DNA of 20,707 nucleotides from Alphaproteobacteria bacterium (GTDB taxonomy: Bacteria > Pseudomonadota > Alphaproteobacteria > JAEULC01): contig JADZDN010000049.1 in NCBI GenBank assembly GCA_020851015.1, positions 1 through 20,707 of the forward strand, in the 5' to 3' direction. A program made the position numbers and the translations under genes. Below are positions 1 through 7,987 of the stretch, piece by piece. Under the pieces are notes generated by a model. The model saw only the letters and a program-made list of their open reading frames with translations. It ran no database searches and was not told where the DNA came from. Every line of letters starts with the position of its first letter. Positions within the stretch are counted from its first letter, which is position 1.

Positions 1-65
1 GCCTGGAAACCATCGCCCCTCTGAGCGATGATCCCATCGTCAGCCTGCCCGTCGTGGCAGCCTGA
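1..65 (+). CDS. C-terminal tail of an unidentified protein (partial)
   Basis: One reading frame (codons beginning at position 3) is open from the window edge to TGA at 63-65 and ends in the residues ...DDPIVSLPVVAA. Its stop overlaps a possible CTG start of the next gene, which suggests a tightly packed operon. In comparable alphaproteobacterial accessory modules the gene before an AlpA-like HTH gene is often a DUF2285-type regulator, but nothing visible here confirms that. Only about 20 residues are visible, so the call rests on frame and spacing alone. Confidence 0.35.
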   Translation, partial: LETIAPLSDDPIVSLPVVAA

Positions 66-307
66 CTAAGCAGCCAACGCTGCTCAGGATAGCCCGCTCC
101 TACACCACCCCATGGGGCGCGATCTACCTTCGTGCGCCCGAGGCGGCGCAGTACCTGGGACTTTCCCCTGCCACGCTTGCCAAGATGCGCATGACAGGCG
201 ACGGGCCGGTCTTCAGCAAGGCCGGTAGACGCGCTGTCGTATATGCCCTTGCTGATCTCGACGACTGGCTTGCATCCCGCCGGCGGACGAGTACAGCCGC
301 CGCCTAA
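62..307 (+). CDS. AlpA/excisionase-like helix-turn-helix protein, start uncertain
   Basis: A small DNA-binding protein of about 81 residues. Residues about 22-70 read YLRAPEAAQYLGLSPATLAK, then a basic turn, then VVYALADLDDWLASRR. This is the pattern of the MerR-like winged helix of AlpA and phage-type excisionases, which bind att or promoter DNA. The frame is open from position 32 but has no ATG, GTG or TTG before ATG 185, which lies inside the helix-turn-helix. The start given is CTG at 62-64, which overlaps the upstream TGA as CTGA, like a coupled ATGA junction. CTG at 80 is an alternative. An ATG at 112 lies in another frame and would need a one-base shift. The next gene follows after 8 bases. 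The domain call is good; the start is not settled, and the gene could be frameshifted. Confidence 0.6.
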   Translation: MTKQPTLLRIARSYTTPWGAIYLRAPEAAQYLGLSPATLAKMRMTGDGPVFSKAGRRAVVYALADLDDWLASRRRTSTAAA

Positions 308-315
308 ACCGCGGG

Positions 316-1047
316 TTGGCGATGCTGCGGTTGGTGAGCCACTGGAAAGCGGTGGGACGCATCCTGCGCGATCGCCATTGTTCCAGGGCGACCGCTCAGG
401 TTGCCTATGTAATCCTGGACCGCATCGGCCAGGTCAGCGGCGAAGCATGGCCATCGTTCTGGCGGATCGCCCAGGATGCTAACGTACAGCTCCGCACTGC
501 AAAGCGGGAGGTCAAGCGGCTGTGTGATCTGGGTTACCTGGTTTGCCAACACGGTGGGAAACGAAGTCGCTCAAACAGATATAGATTGGCTGGGCTTGGC
601 GCCGAGCCGGTGGCAGGCCGGTCACCGGGCACGGTGTCCCGCGGGTCACCCATCGGTGACACGGAGGGAGCGATGATGGTGACGGGACGACCACCCGAAC
701 CTTCCCAAGAACCATCAACACCTAACTTGCGCGCGCCATCGGCCAGGTTCGGCCGTGGCGCTTCGCCCACACCAGCCCCTCGCCCAGCAACACCCGTTGT
801 GTCGTTTACCGGCCGGTGGGTCGAAGCATTCAAGGCAAGGCCGAATGTGAGACTGGCGCTACTCGCGAATCTTATCCGCGAGCTGTACGAGAGCCACGGC
901 GAGGCCAGTGCGGAACTGCTCCTCAGGGAAGCAATCAAGCAGGAGAACCCGCATTCAACGTTGATCCATTTCTTGCGCGGGCAGCCCGCCGATGGCAGCT
1001 CCCGCGATGACCTGGCCCCGCGAATGGACAGCGTGGAGAACGAATAA
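316..1047 (+). CDS. Winged-helix replication-initiator-like protein of an accessory element
   Basis: A 243-residue protein starting at TTG 316, or two codons later at ATG 322; neither has a clear ribosome site. Residues about 18-85 look like a winged helix of the kind at the N terminus of phage and plasmid replication proteins (ATAQVAYVILDRI, WPSFWRIAQDANVQLRTAKR, VKRLCDLGYL, RSNRYRL). A Pro/Ser/Gly-rich linker covers residues about 95-165. The C-terminal part (FKARPNVRLALLANLIRELY and after) is helical and acidic. Base composition looks less GC-rich than in the genes after 1365. It follows the excisionase-like gene closely and is the last gene before the tRNA, so a role in replication or control of an integrated or plasmid-derived element is likely. 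That role is inferred from fold and context; I do not recognise a named family. Confidence 0.65.
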   Translation: MAMLRLVSHWKAVGRILRDRHCSRATAQVAYVILDRIGQVSGEAWPSFWRIAQDANVQLRTAKREVKRLCDLGYLVCQHGGKRSRSNRYRLAGLGAEPVAGRSPGTVSRGSPIGDTEGAMMVTGRPPEPSQEPSTPNLRAPSARFGRGASPTPAPRPATPVVSFTGRWVEAFKARPNVRLALLANLIRELYESHGEASAELLLREAIKQENPHSTLIHFLRGQPADGSSRDDLAPRMDSVENE

Positions 1048-1143
1048 AATACAGGGGTTAAATTGCCCGCTCGGCGTGATTGCCCGGTGCTTGCCGGCCG
1101 TCGCATCGGCGATTCGAGAAGCCGGCTAAGTTCTTGAGAGAGC

Positions 1144-1220
<77 letters not shown>

Positions 1221-1243
1221 TTGGCTTGGCGCCGTCGGGCGGC

Positions 1244-1272
1244 AATCTAGGGCAAGGCCTGGCTGGGCGCAA
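1244..1272 (-). promoter_or_regulatory. Promoter of tRNA-Arg(CCG)
   Basis: On the minus strand a -35 box TTGCGC (1267-1272) and a -10 box TAGATT (1244-1249) are separated by exactly 17 bases. Transcription would start near 1237, about 17 bases before the tRNA 5' end at 1220. This fits the usual short leader of a tRNA transcript. Confidence 0.55.
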
Positions 1273-1364
1273 TGCAGACAGTCGGCCGTTGTCCGGCGGG
1301 CTGGGTTTATTCCTGCACGCCCGCGCTTGGGCGTGGCCCGGTGGACAAGCGAGACGCGCCTTCG

Positions 1365-1820
1365 TCAGTTCACGTCCACCGCGTGCACTTCGGTCGCCAC
1401 CCATTTCGACCAGCCGGCGACGAAGCGGCCCTCGATCCGGCGGTTCACCGGCGGGCGGCCGGCGATCGAGGCCTTAACCTCGGCCATGCAGCGATAGCCG
1501 AGCTTGTGATCCTCGGCCTGGCGACAGGCGAGCTTGCGCACCTCGGTGATCTTCAGGTCGAGCCGCGCCTCGGCCGCGAGATCGACCTTCGGCAGGCTGA
1601 TGGTGCCGGGCTCGGGCGGCTTCTGGCGCGCGTGATCGACCTGGCGGGCCTGCTCGGCCCACTCGGTGTGGATGACTTCCAGGCCCTCGCGGATGGCGGC
1701 CTCGTCGGGCTCGCCGCCGCATCCGCTCAGCAGCAGCAGCGCGGCGCCCGCGCAGCCGAGCCGCAGTCCCGCGCCGGCGATACGCAACCGCCGCGCGGAG
1801 GGTCGTCGTCCGCCCGTCAT
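1365..1820 (-). CDS. Small lipoprotein of unknown function
   Basis: A 151-residue protein. The N terminus is Arg-rich, followed by a hydrophobic stretch (LGCAGAALLLLSGC) ending in a lipobox L-S-G-C with the lipidated Cys at residue 34. It should therefore be exported and anchored to a membrane by its acylated Cys. The mature part is hydrophilic: residues about 40-75 look helical, and two further Cys lie at KLACRQAEDHKLGYRC, close enough to form a disulfide in the periplasm. The C terminus (RRIEGRFVAGWSKWVATEV) resembles a small beta-rich domain. The gene lies 13 bases after the stop of the membrane-protein gene at 1834-2235, so the two probably share a transcript. I do not recognise the family. 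Confidence 0.7.
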   Translation of the reverse strand: MTGGRRPSARRLRIAGAGLRLGCAGAALLLLSGCGGEPDEAAIREGLEVIHTEWAEQARQVDHARQKPPEPGTISLPKVDLAAEARLDLKITEVRKLACRQAEDHKLGYRCMAEVKASIAGRPPVNRRIEGRFVAGWSKWVATEVHAVDVN

Positions 1821-1833
1821 CGCCTGGCTGCCG

Positions 1834-2235
1834 CTAGAAACGCAGCACGGAGCTGTAGACCAGCACGCCCAGGATCGCCGCGGCGTTGATCCCCAGCGCG
1901 CTGACGAAGAAGAACAGCAGGTTGCCGGCCGTCGCCAGCGGCCGCGTCCGGCGGTCGTTGGCCAGCCGGGTGGCCGAACGCCGCTCGGGCCCCGCCACCA
2001 GGGTCAGGTAGTAGCGCCCGAAAGGCAGGGGCAGGCTAAGGCGGATATCGACGGGATGCGCCACCCAAACGCGGTCGCCGGCCACCAAACCACGATCGAA
2101 CCCCAGCGCCTTGGCGGATTCCGCCCCGACGGCAACATGCTCCATCCTTGATACCGGGCTTTTCTGGCCCGCTCCCTGAACCCGCACCGCTTGTACGGCC
2201 AGGGGCGTTAAGACCCGGTAAAAGCCTGTGATCAT
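1834..2235 (-). CDS. Small membrane protein of unknown function
   Basis: A 133-residue protein. The start chosen is ATG at 2235 (MITGFYRVL...), preceded on its strand by GGAG 11 bases upstream. The open frame runs on to 2481, but that extension would overlap the glutamate dehydrogenase start and has an atypical composition. The N-terminal 95 residues are soluble (VWVAHPVDIRLSLPLPFGRY). A basic stretch (RRSATRLANDRRTR) precedes one strong C-terminal membrane helix (NLLFFFVSALGINAAAILGV). The protein would be tail-anchored or bitopic. It is divergent from the glutamate dehydrogenase gene, with 121 bases between them, and precedes the lipoprotein gene. The function is unknown; the pair could form a small envelope module. 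Confidence 0.6.
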   Translation of the reverse strand: MITGFYRVLTPLAVQAVRVQGAGQKSPVSRMEHVAVGAESAKALGFDRGLVAGDRVWVAHPVDIRLSLPLPFGRYYLTLVAGPERRSATRLANDRRTRPLATAGNLLFFFVSALGINAAAILGVLVYSSVLRF

Positions 2236-2264
2236 TTGATGATAAGCTCCGTTCCAGGGCCCGC

Positions 2265-2294
2265 TTGGCCGGGGGGCGAGGCATGGGCTAGGGT
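2265..2294 (+). promoter_or_regulatory. Candidate promoter of the glutamate dehydrogenase gene
   Basis: TTGGCC (2265-2270) and TAGGGT (2289-2294) are 18 bases apart, on the correct strand, and the second box ends 62 bases before the start codon at 2357. The boxes resemble those of the tRNA promoter at 1244-1272 and the candidate at 11564-11592. This is pattern matching only. Confidence 0.35.
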
Positions 2295-2356
2295 GCCGGG
2301 AAAATGCCGGCCCTGCACGGCCGGGAATCGCAGGAAGACCCGGAGGAACCAAGCCC

Positions 2357-5300
2357 ATGGGCGTCAAGGCCGAGCAGTTGAAGGCCGAATTGGTGGCGCG
2401 CGTCGCCGCCCTGGTCCGCGACCGTGTGCCGGCGGGCCGCGCGCCCGGCGTGGCGACCTTCGTCGACCTGCTGCATGCCAACGTGCCGCCCGGCGACTTG
2501 ATCGAAACGCCGGCCGAGGAGGCCTATGGCGCCGCCCTGTCGCTATGGAGCTTCGCCCAGCAGCGCAGCCCCGGCACGGCCAAGATCCGCGTCTACAACC
2601 CCTCGGTCGCCGAGCACGGCTGGCGCTCGCGCCACACGATCATCGAGATCGTCAACGACGACATGCCGTTCCTGGTCGATTCCGTCTCGGCCGAGCTGAA
2701 CCGGCTGGGATTGCAGGTGCACCTGGTCATCCACCCGATCATGCGGGTCGTGCGCGACGCCGACGGCAAGCTGCAGTCGATCGCCGCCACGCCCGGCGAA
2801 GCCGGCGCCAAGCCGGAATCGATCATGCGGGTCGAGGTCAGCGCCCAGAACGATCCGCAGGCGATGGAGTCGATCCGCGCCAACCTCGACCGCGTGCTGA
2901 AGGACGTGCGCATGGCCGTCCGCGACTGGATGGCGATGCGCGAAAAACTGCGCGCGGTGATGGCGGAGCTGAAGGCCGATCCTCCGCCCGTGCCCAGGGA
3001 AGAGCTGGACGAAGGGCTGGCATTCCTTGCCTGGCTCGACGACGACCACTACACCTTCCTCGGCTTCCGCGAGTACCGTTTCGCCGGCGAAGGCACCGCC
3101 GCGCACCTGGAGATCGTCGAAAGCAGTCCGCTGGGCATCCTGGCGGACCCCGAGCGGCGCGTCTTCGACGACCGCCGGAATTTCGGCCAGCTCGGCGAAG
3201 AGATCGTGCGTTACATGCTGGCGCCGCAGCTGCTGTCCGTGGCCAAGGCCAACCGGCGCTCGACCGTCCATCGCGCGGTTCACATGGACACGATCGGCGT
3301 CAAGCGCATCGGCAAGGACGGCAAGGTCGTCGGCGAATGGCGCTTCGTCGGCCTGTTCACCTCGGTGGCCTACAGCCTCAATCCGCGCGCGATCCCGCTG
3401 ATCCGCCGCAAGGTCGACCAGGTGCTGAAGAACGCCGGCTTCGCGCCGCAGAGCCACGATGGCAAGGCGCTGGCGCACATCCTGGACTCCTTTCCGCGCG
3501 ACGAGCTGTTCCAGAGCACCGCGGCCGAGCTGAGCGATACCGCGCGCGGCATCCTGCACCTGCAGGAGCGCCAGCGCATCGCGCTGTTCGTGCGCCGGGA
3601 CGCCTTGGAACGCTATGTCTCGGCGCTGATCTACGTTCCGCGCGACCGGCTGAACACCGATTTGCGCATGCGGCTGCTGGACATCGTCGCCAAGGCCTAT
3701 GGCGGCAGCGTCAGCGTCTTTTATACCCACATGACGGACGAGCCGCTGGCGCGGCTGCACGTGATCGTGCGAACCAAGCGCGGGCAGATGCCGCCGGTCG
3801 ACGTGACCGAGCTGGAATCGCGGCTGATCGAGGCCGGGCGCACCTGGTCCGACCGGCTGCGCCAGAGCCTGGTCGACCGCTTCAGCGACGGCGAGGGCGC
3901 CAAGCTGCACGAACGCTACGCCGACGCCTTCCCCACCAGCTACCGCGAACGCTTCGACGCCACGGTCGGCGTCGAGGACATCCTGCTGCTGGAACGCGCG
4001 CGCGAGGGCGAAGGCATGGCGCTGACGCTCTACCGGCCGGTCGAGGCGGTGGGCGACGAGCTGGGCTTCAAGATCTTCCGCCGTGGTGCGCCGCTGGCGC
4101 TGAGCGACGTCATGCCGATGCTCGAGCATATGGGCGTGCGCGCGATCAGCGAGATGCCCTATCGCGTCGCGCCGCACGCGGCGGGCAGGCAGCCGGTCGA
4201 GCCGGTTTGGATTCACGATTTCACCCTCACCCTGGCGCCGCGCGCTAAGGGCGAGCCGCGCGCCGAGGTTGCGTTGAGCGCGGTGCGCGACGTGTTCCAC
4301 GACGTCTTCGCCAAGACCTGGCGCGGCGAGATGGAAAACGACGGCTTCAACCGCCTGGTGCTGCTGGCCGGGCTCGACGCCGCGGGGATCGTCGCGCTGC
4401 GCGCCTACGCCAAGTACCTGCGCCAGGCCGCCTTCACCTTCTCGCAGAGCTATATCGAGGAAACCTTCGCCAACCACCCGCTGATCGCGCGGCGCATGGT
4501 CGAGCTGTTCAGCGCACGCTTCGATCCCGATTTGAAGGGCCGGGCCGAGGACCGGCCGGCGGTCGAACGCGGCATCGCCGCGGAAATCGAGCATGCGCTG
4601 GATGCCGTCACCAACCTGGACGAGGACCGCATCCTGCGCCGTTACCTCAACCTGATCGGCGCCACCCTGCGCACCAACCACTACCAGCGCGATGCGGCGG
4701 GCAATCCGAAGCCCTACCTGTCGCTGAAGCTGGACAGCCGGGCGGTCGACGAATTGCCGCTGCCGCGCCCGCTGGTGGAGGTGTTCGTCTACGCGCCGCG
4801 CGTCGAGGCGATCCACCTGCGCGGCGGCCGCGTGGCGCGCGGCGGCATCCGCTGGTCCGACCGGCGCGAGGATTTCCGCACCGAGACCCTGGGCCTGATG
4901 AAGGCGCAGATGGTGAAGAACGCCGTCATCGTTCCGGTCGGCTCGAAGGGCGGCTTCGTGGTCAAGCGGCCGCCGGCCGCGGGCGGGCGCGAGGCATACC
5001 TGGCCGAAGGCATCGAGTGCTACAAGATCCTGATGCGGGGATTGCTGGACATCACCGATTCCTACATCCCCGGCGGCATCCGCGCGCCCGGCCAGGTCGT
5101 GCGGCGCGACGGCGACGACCCCTATCTTGTCGTCGCCGCGGACAAGGGCACCGCGACCTTCTCCGACATCGCCAACGGCGTTTCGCAGGAATACAGGTTC
5201 TGGCTCGACGATGCCTTCGCCTCGGGCGGATCGGCCGGGTATGACCACAAGAAGATGGGCATCACCGCGCGTGGCGCGTGGGAATCGGTGAAGCGCCATG

Positions 5301-7231
5301 TCCGCGAACTGGGCCGGGATATCCAGGGCGAGGACTTCGCGGTCGTCGGCGTGGGCGACATGTCGGGCGACGTGTTCGGCAACGGCATGCTGCTGTCCAA
5401 GCATATCCGCCTGCTCGCCGCCTTCGACCACCGCCATATCTTCCTGGACCCCGATCCCGACGCGGCGGTGAGCTGGGCCGAGCGCAAGCGCCTGTTCGAC
5501 CTGCCGCGCTCGTCCTGGGGCGATTACGACAAGAAGCTGATCTCGGCCGGCGGCGGCGTGTTCGAGCGCAGCCTGAAGACCATCAAGCTGACGCCGCAGG
5601 TCAAGCAGCGCCTGGGCGCGACCCAGGACAGCATGACGCCCGCCGAGCTGATGGGCACCATCCTGCAGGCCCCGGTCGATCTTCTGTGGTTCGGCGGCAT
5701 CGGCACTTACGTGAAGGCCAAGGGCGAGACCAATGCCGAGGTCGGCGACCGCGCCAACGACGCGCTGCGCATCGACGCCGGGCAAATCCGCGCCAAGGTG
5801 GTGGGCGAGGGCGCCAACCTGGGCATGACCCAGCGCGGGCGCATCGAATATGCGCTCGCCGGCGGCCGCGGCAATACCGACGCGGTCGACAACTCGGCCG
5901 GCGTCGACACCTCGGACCACGAGGTCAACATCAAGATCCTGCTGGGCGACATCGTCGCCAACGGCGACATGACCACCAAGCAGCGCGACCGCCTGCTGGA
6001 ATCGATGACCGAGGAGGTCGGGCGCCTGGTGCTGCGCGACAACTACGAGCAGTCGCAGACCCTCAGCATCCAGGAATTGCAGGGCCCGGCTGGCATCGAC
6101 CAGCACACCCTGATGATGCGCGACCTCGAGCGCGCCGGGCGGCTCGACCGCGGGATCGAGTTCCTGCCGGACGACGAGACGCTGGCGCAGCGCCAGGCCC
6201 AGGGCAAGGGGCTGACCCGGCCCGAGATGGCGGTGCTGCTGGCCTATTGCAAGATGGCGCTCTACGACGCGCTGCTGCCGTCGGACCTGCCGGACGACCC
6301 CGCGCTGGAAGCGGACCTGGTGGGCTATTTCCCGGCGCAGCTCGCCGAGAAATACCGCGCCGAGATCGGCCGCCATCGCCTGAAGCGCGAGATCATCGCG
6401 ACGGTCGTGACCAACGCGATGATCAACCGGGTGGGATCGAGCTTCGTGGCCCAGCTTGGCTCGGACACCGGCCGCAGCCCGGTCGACATCACGCGCGCCT
6501 ACCTGGTGGCGCGCCAGGTGCTGGGCCTCGACCCGCTTTGGAATGCGGTCGAAGGGCTGGACGGCAAGGCGCCGGCGGCGGCGCAATACGCCCTGTTCGC
6601 AGAAATCGGCCGCGCCGCCGAGCGCGCGACGCGCTGGGTGCTGTCGGCCGTCCATCCGCCGCTGCAGGTCTCGGCCAATGTGACGCGGTTCACGCCGGGC
6701 GTTCAGGCGATCGCGGGCGCGCTCGACCGCATGCTGTCGTCGGAGGGCGCCGCGGAGTTGCGCCGCCGCGCCGACGCCTTCAAGCAGCAGGGCGTGCCGG
6801 AAGCGGTGGCGATGGGCGTGACGATGCTGGACCGGCTGGTGTCGGGCTTCGACATCGTGCGCATCGCCGAGCCCGCCAGCTTGCCGGTCGAGCGCGCGGG
6901 GACGCTCTATTTCGCCGTCGGCGCGCGCTTCGGCCTGGACTGGCTGCGCGCCGCAGCGGCCTCCGCCGTCGCGGGCGGGCGGTGGAGCAAGCTCGCCTTC
7001 CGCTCGCTGCTGGACGAGATCGACGCGATCCAGAGCGGGCTCGCCGCCAGCGTCATCGCCGGCGGGCTCGACGGATCCGATCCCGCCGCCGCGCTCGAAG
7101 GCTGGAGCGCGCAGCGCAAGGCGCCGGTCAAGCGGGCGGACGACGTGATGGCGGACATCCGCGCCATCGGCCGGGTCGACCTCGCCATGCTCGCGGTCGC
7201 CGCGCGCCAGTTGCGCGCGCTGGCGGGGTGA
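2357..7231 (+). CDS. gdhB: NAD-specific glutamate dehydrogenase, large (180-kDa) type
   Basis: Cytoplasmic enzyme that oxidatively deaminates L-glutamate to 2-oxoglutarate and ammonia with NAD. At 1624 residues it has the full length of the GDH-180 family. Residues 1 to about 700 are the long N-terminal region with ACT-like regulatory modules (FLVDSVSAELNRLGLQVHLV near 106). The catalytic core follows: GGIRWSDRREDFR (about 829-841), LMKAQMVKNAV, then VGSKGGFVVK with Lys864, which fit the glutamate-binding and catalytic lysines of the family. The Rossmann part has GVGDMSGDVFGNG (998 onward) and VVGEGANLGMTQRGR (about 1147). The remaining 400 residues are the helical C-terminal domain. The start is ATG 2357 with GGAGG ten bases upstream. 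The gene appears single; the stop lies five bases before a repeat array. Members of this class are often allosterically controlled by amino acids, but that cannot be read here. Confidence 0.97.
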   Translation: MGVKAEQLKAELVARVAALVRDRVPAGRAPGVATFVDLLHANVPPGDLIETPAEEAYGAALSLWSFAQQRSPGTAKIRVYNPSVAEHGWRSRHTIIEIVNDDMPFLVDSVSAELNRLGLQVHLVIHPIMRVVRDADGKLQSIAATPGEAGAKPESIMRVEVSAQNDPQAMESIRANLDRVLKDVRMAVRDWMAMREKLRAVMAELKADPPPVPREELDEGLAFLAWLDDDHYTFLGFREYRFAGEGTAAHLEIVESSPLGILADPERRVFDDRRNFGQLGEEIVRYMLAPQLLSVAKANRRSTVHRAVHMDTIGVKRIGKDGKVVGEWRFVGLFTSVAYSLNPRAIPLIRRKVDQVLKNAGFAPQSHDGKALAHILDSFPRDELFQSTAAELSDTARGILHLQERQRIALFVRRDALERYVSALIYVPRDRLNTDLRMRLLDIVAKAYGGSVSVFYTHMTDEPLARLHVIVRTKRGQMPPVDVTELESRLIEAGRTWSDRLRQSLVDRFSDGEGAKLHERYADAFPTSYRERFDATVGVEDILLLERAREGEGMALTLYRPVEAVGDELGFKIFRRGAPLALSDVMPMLEHMGVRAISEMPYRVAPHAAGRQPVEPVWIHDFTLTLAPRAKGEPRAEVALSAVRDVFHDVFAKTWRGEMENDGFNRLVLLAGLDAAGIVALRAYAKYLRQAAFTFSQSYIEETFANHPLIARRMVELFSARFDPDLKGRAEDRPAVERGIAAEIEHALDAVTNLDEDRILRRYLNLIGATLRTNHYQRDAAGNPKPYLSLKLDSRAVDELPLPRPLVEVFVYAPRVEAIHLRGGRVARGGIRWSDRREDFRTETLGLMKAQMVKNAVIVPVGSKGGFVVKRPPAAGGREAYLAEGIECYKILMRGLLDITDSYIPGGIRAPGQVVRRDGDDPYLVVAADKGTATFSDIANGVSQEYRFWLDDAFASGGSAGYDHKKMGITARGAWESVKRHVRELGRDIQGEDFAVVGVGDMSGDVFGNGMLLSKHIRLLAAFDHRHIFLDPDPDAAVSWAERKRLFDLPRSSWGDYDKKLISAGGGVFERSLKTIKLTPQVKQRLGATQDSMTPAELMGTILQAPVDLLWFGGIGTYVKAKGETNAEVGDRANDALRIDAGQIRAKVVGEGANLGMTQRGRIEYALAGGRGNTDAVDNSAGVDTSDHEVNIKILLGDIVANGDMTTKQRDRLLESMTEEVGRLVLRDNYEQSQTLSIQELQGPAGIDQHTLMMRDLERAGRLDRGIEFLPDDETLAQRQAQGKGLTRPEMAVLLAYCKMALYDALLPSDLPDDPALEADLVGYFPAQLAEKYRAEIGRHRLKREIIATVVTNAMINRVGSSFVAQLGSDTGRSPVDITRAYLVARQVLGLDPLWNAVEGLDGKAPAAAQYALFAEIGRAAERATRWVLSAVHPPLQVSANVTRFTPGVQAIAGALDRMLSSEGAAELRRRADAFKQQGVPEAVAMGVTMLDRLVSGFDIVRIAEPASLPVERAGTLYFAVGARFGLDWLRAAAASAVAGGRWSKLAFRSLLDEIDAIQSGLAASVIAGGLDGSDPAAALEGWSAQRKAPVKRADDVMADIRAIGRVDLAMLAVAARQLRALAG

Positions 7232-7235
7232 GGTC

Positions 7236-7447
7236 CATCACCCTTCGAGACGGGCCTGCGGCGCGCCTCATCCTTCGAGACGGGCCTGCGGCCCTCCTCA
7301 TCCTTCGAGACGGGCCTGCGGCCCTCCTCAGGATGACGCGCTTCTTTCGTTAGCCACCAATCCCTCGCGTCATCCTGAGGAGGCGCGAAGCGCCGTCTCG
7401 AAGGATGAGGAGCCCGCGTCAGCGGGCGTCTCGAAGGATGAGGAGCG
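7236..7447. repeat. Array of alphaproteobacterial palindromic repeats
   Basis: The constant sequence CTCATCCTTCGAGACG, or a close variant, occurs three times on the plus strand with an exact 30-base period (core at 7242, 7272 and 7302) and twice on the minus strand (7394-7409 and 7427-7442). A perfect 18-base inverted repeat, 7323-7340 against 7366-7383, forms the centre around a 25-base loop. Pairing extends outward through the constant parts (7297-7312 with 7394-7409). Between constant parts lie short hairpins of differing sequence. The array fills the gap between two convergent genes and may act as a bidirectional transcription stop, although no T-run is visible. Confidence 0.9.
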
Positions 7448-7451
7448 CTAC

Positions 7452-7766
7452 CTACCCCAGCTTCACCGCCGTGCCGACGCAACTCACCATCAGCATCGTG
7501 TCGCTCATCGGCTCGCAGTCGACCGAGGTGCCGACGATGGCATCGGCGCCCAGCTTCCGCGCCGCGTCCACCCTGTCCTCCATCGCCGCCTCCCGCGCCT
7601 TGTTGAGCGCGCTTTCGTAGCCGCCGGCCCGTCCGCCCACGACGTCGCGCACCTTGGCGAACACGTCCCGCAGAATGTTGGCGCCGACGATGGCCGTGCC
7701 CGTGACGATGCCGTGGTACTGGGCGATCCGCCGCCCCTCGATCGATCCTGTGGTGACGATGAGCAT
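7452..7766 (-). CDS. YbjQ-family protein (UPF0145, putative heavy-metal-binding domain)
   Basis: A 104-residue cytoplasmic protein of the YbjQ family, whose members are small proteins thought to form ring-like oligomers; the role is unproven. Family features run along its whole length: MLIVTTGSIEGRRIAQYHGI at the start, VTGTAIVGANILRDVFAKVRD, VVGGRAGGYESALNKAREAA, LGADAIVGTSVDCEP and the closing strand VSCVGTAVKLG. The start is ATG 7766, where family similarity begins and which gives the usual family length; GGAGG lies 12 bases upstream. An ATG ten codons earlier (7796) is less likely. It is convergent with the glutamate dehydrogenase gene across a repeat array and divergent from the transporter gene at 7988. 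The name 'heavy-metal-binding' is a family label and is not shown by this sequence. Confidence 0.9.
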   Translation of the reverse strand: MLIVTTGSIEGRRIAQYHGIVTGTAIVGANILRDVFAKVRDVVGGRAGGYESALNKAREAAMEDRVDAARKLGADAIVGTSVDCEPMSDTMLMVSCVGTAVKLG

Positions 7767-7843
7767 GGTAGGATTGGGCCTCCGGCAGATGCACAAGCTC
7801 CTCGCGTCCGCTCAGCCATCGGCGCGCGAGCCGTGTAGAAGAA

Positions 7844-7936
7844 AACCACCAAGACACAAAGACACCCAGGGGATTCTCTGCGCGGCCTCCGGCCGCGCGC
7901 GCTTTACTTTCTTGGTGCCTTGGTGTCTTGGTGGTT
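7844..7936. repeat. Large inverted repeat with a nested GC-rich hairpin
   Basis: The left arm 7844-7866 (begins AACCACCAAGACAC) and the right arm 7914-7936 pair over 23 bases with two mismatches. Inside, GCGCGGCC (7880-7887) and GGCCGCGC (7891-7898) form a perfect eight-base stem with a three-base loop. The arms are rich in CCAAGACAC-like units and clearly lower in GC than the surroundings. It lies between the divergent YbjQ and MFS genes, where their promoters should be. CCAAGACAC-type repeats occur in many unrelated bacterial genomes. Confidence 0.85.
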
Positions 7937-7987
7937 GCCTTCCAAGCGCATCGGCGACAGATGAGGCAGGCTCGGCATGACGAAGCG

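Noticed and set aside
1096..1130. GCCGGC-bounded inverted repeat left of the tRNA as a terminator
   Set aside because: The stem is short and self-palindromic, and no T-run follows on either strand.
2236..4248. Long plus-strand open frame (670 codons) overlapping the glutamate dehydrogenase gene
   Set aside because: Arg/Ala/Gly-rich composition typical of an alternative frame in high-GC coding DNA; no motif.
2543..6655. A 1370-codon open frame antisense to the glutamate dehydrogenase gene
   Set aside because: It is a GC-rich shadow: His/Arg/Ala/Gln-rich, no recognisable domain, and fully opposite a clear conserved enzyme.
7236..7320. Three direct copies with a 30-base period, resembling a short CRISPR array
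   Set aside because: There are no unique spacers: the whole 30-base unit is repeated, and inverted copies follow. It is a palindromic intergenic repeat.
5278..7353. 691-codon open frame with a repeated C-terminal peptide LRDGPAALLI
   Set aside because: The repeated peptide is only the translated 30-base repeat units after the glutamate dehydrogenase stop; the rest is a shadow frame.
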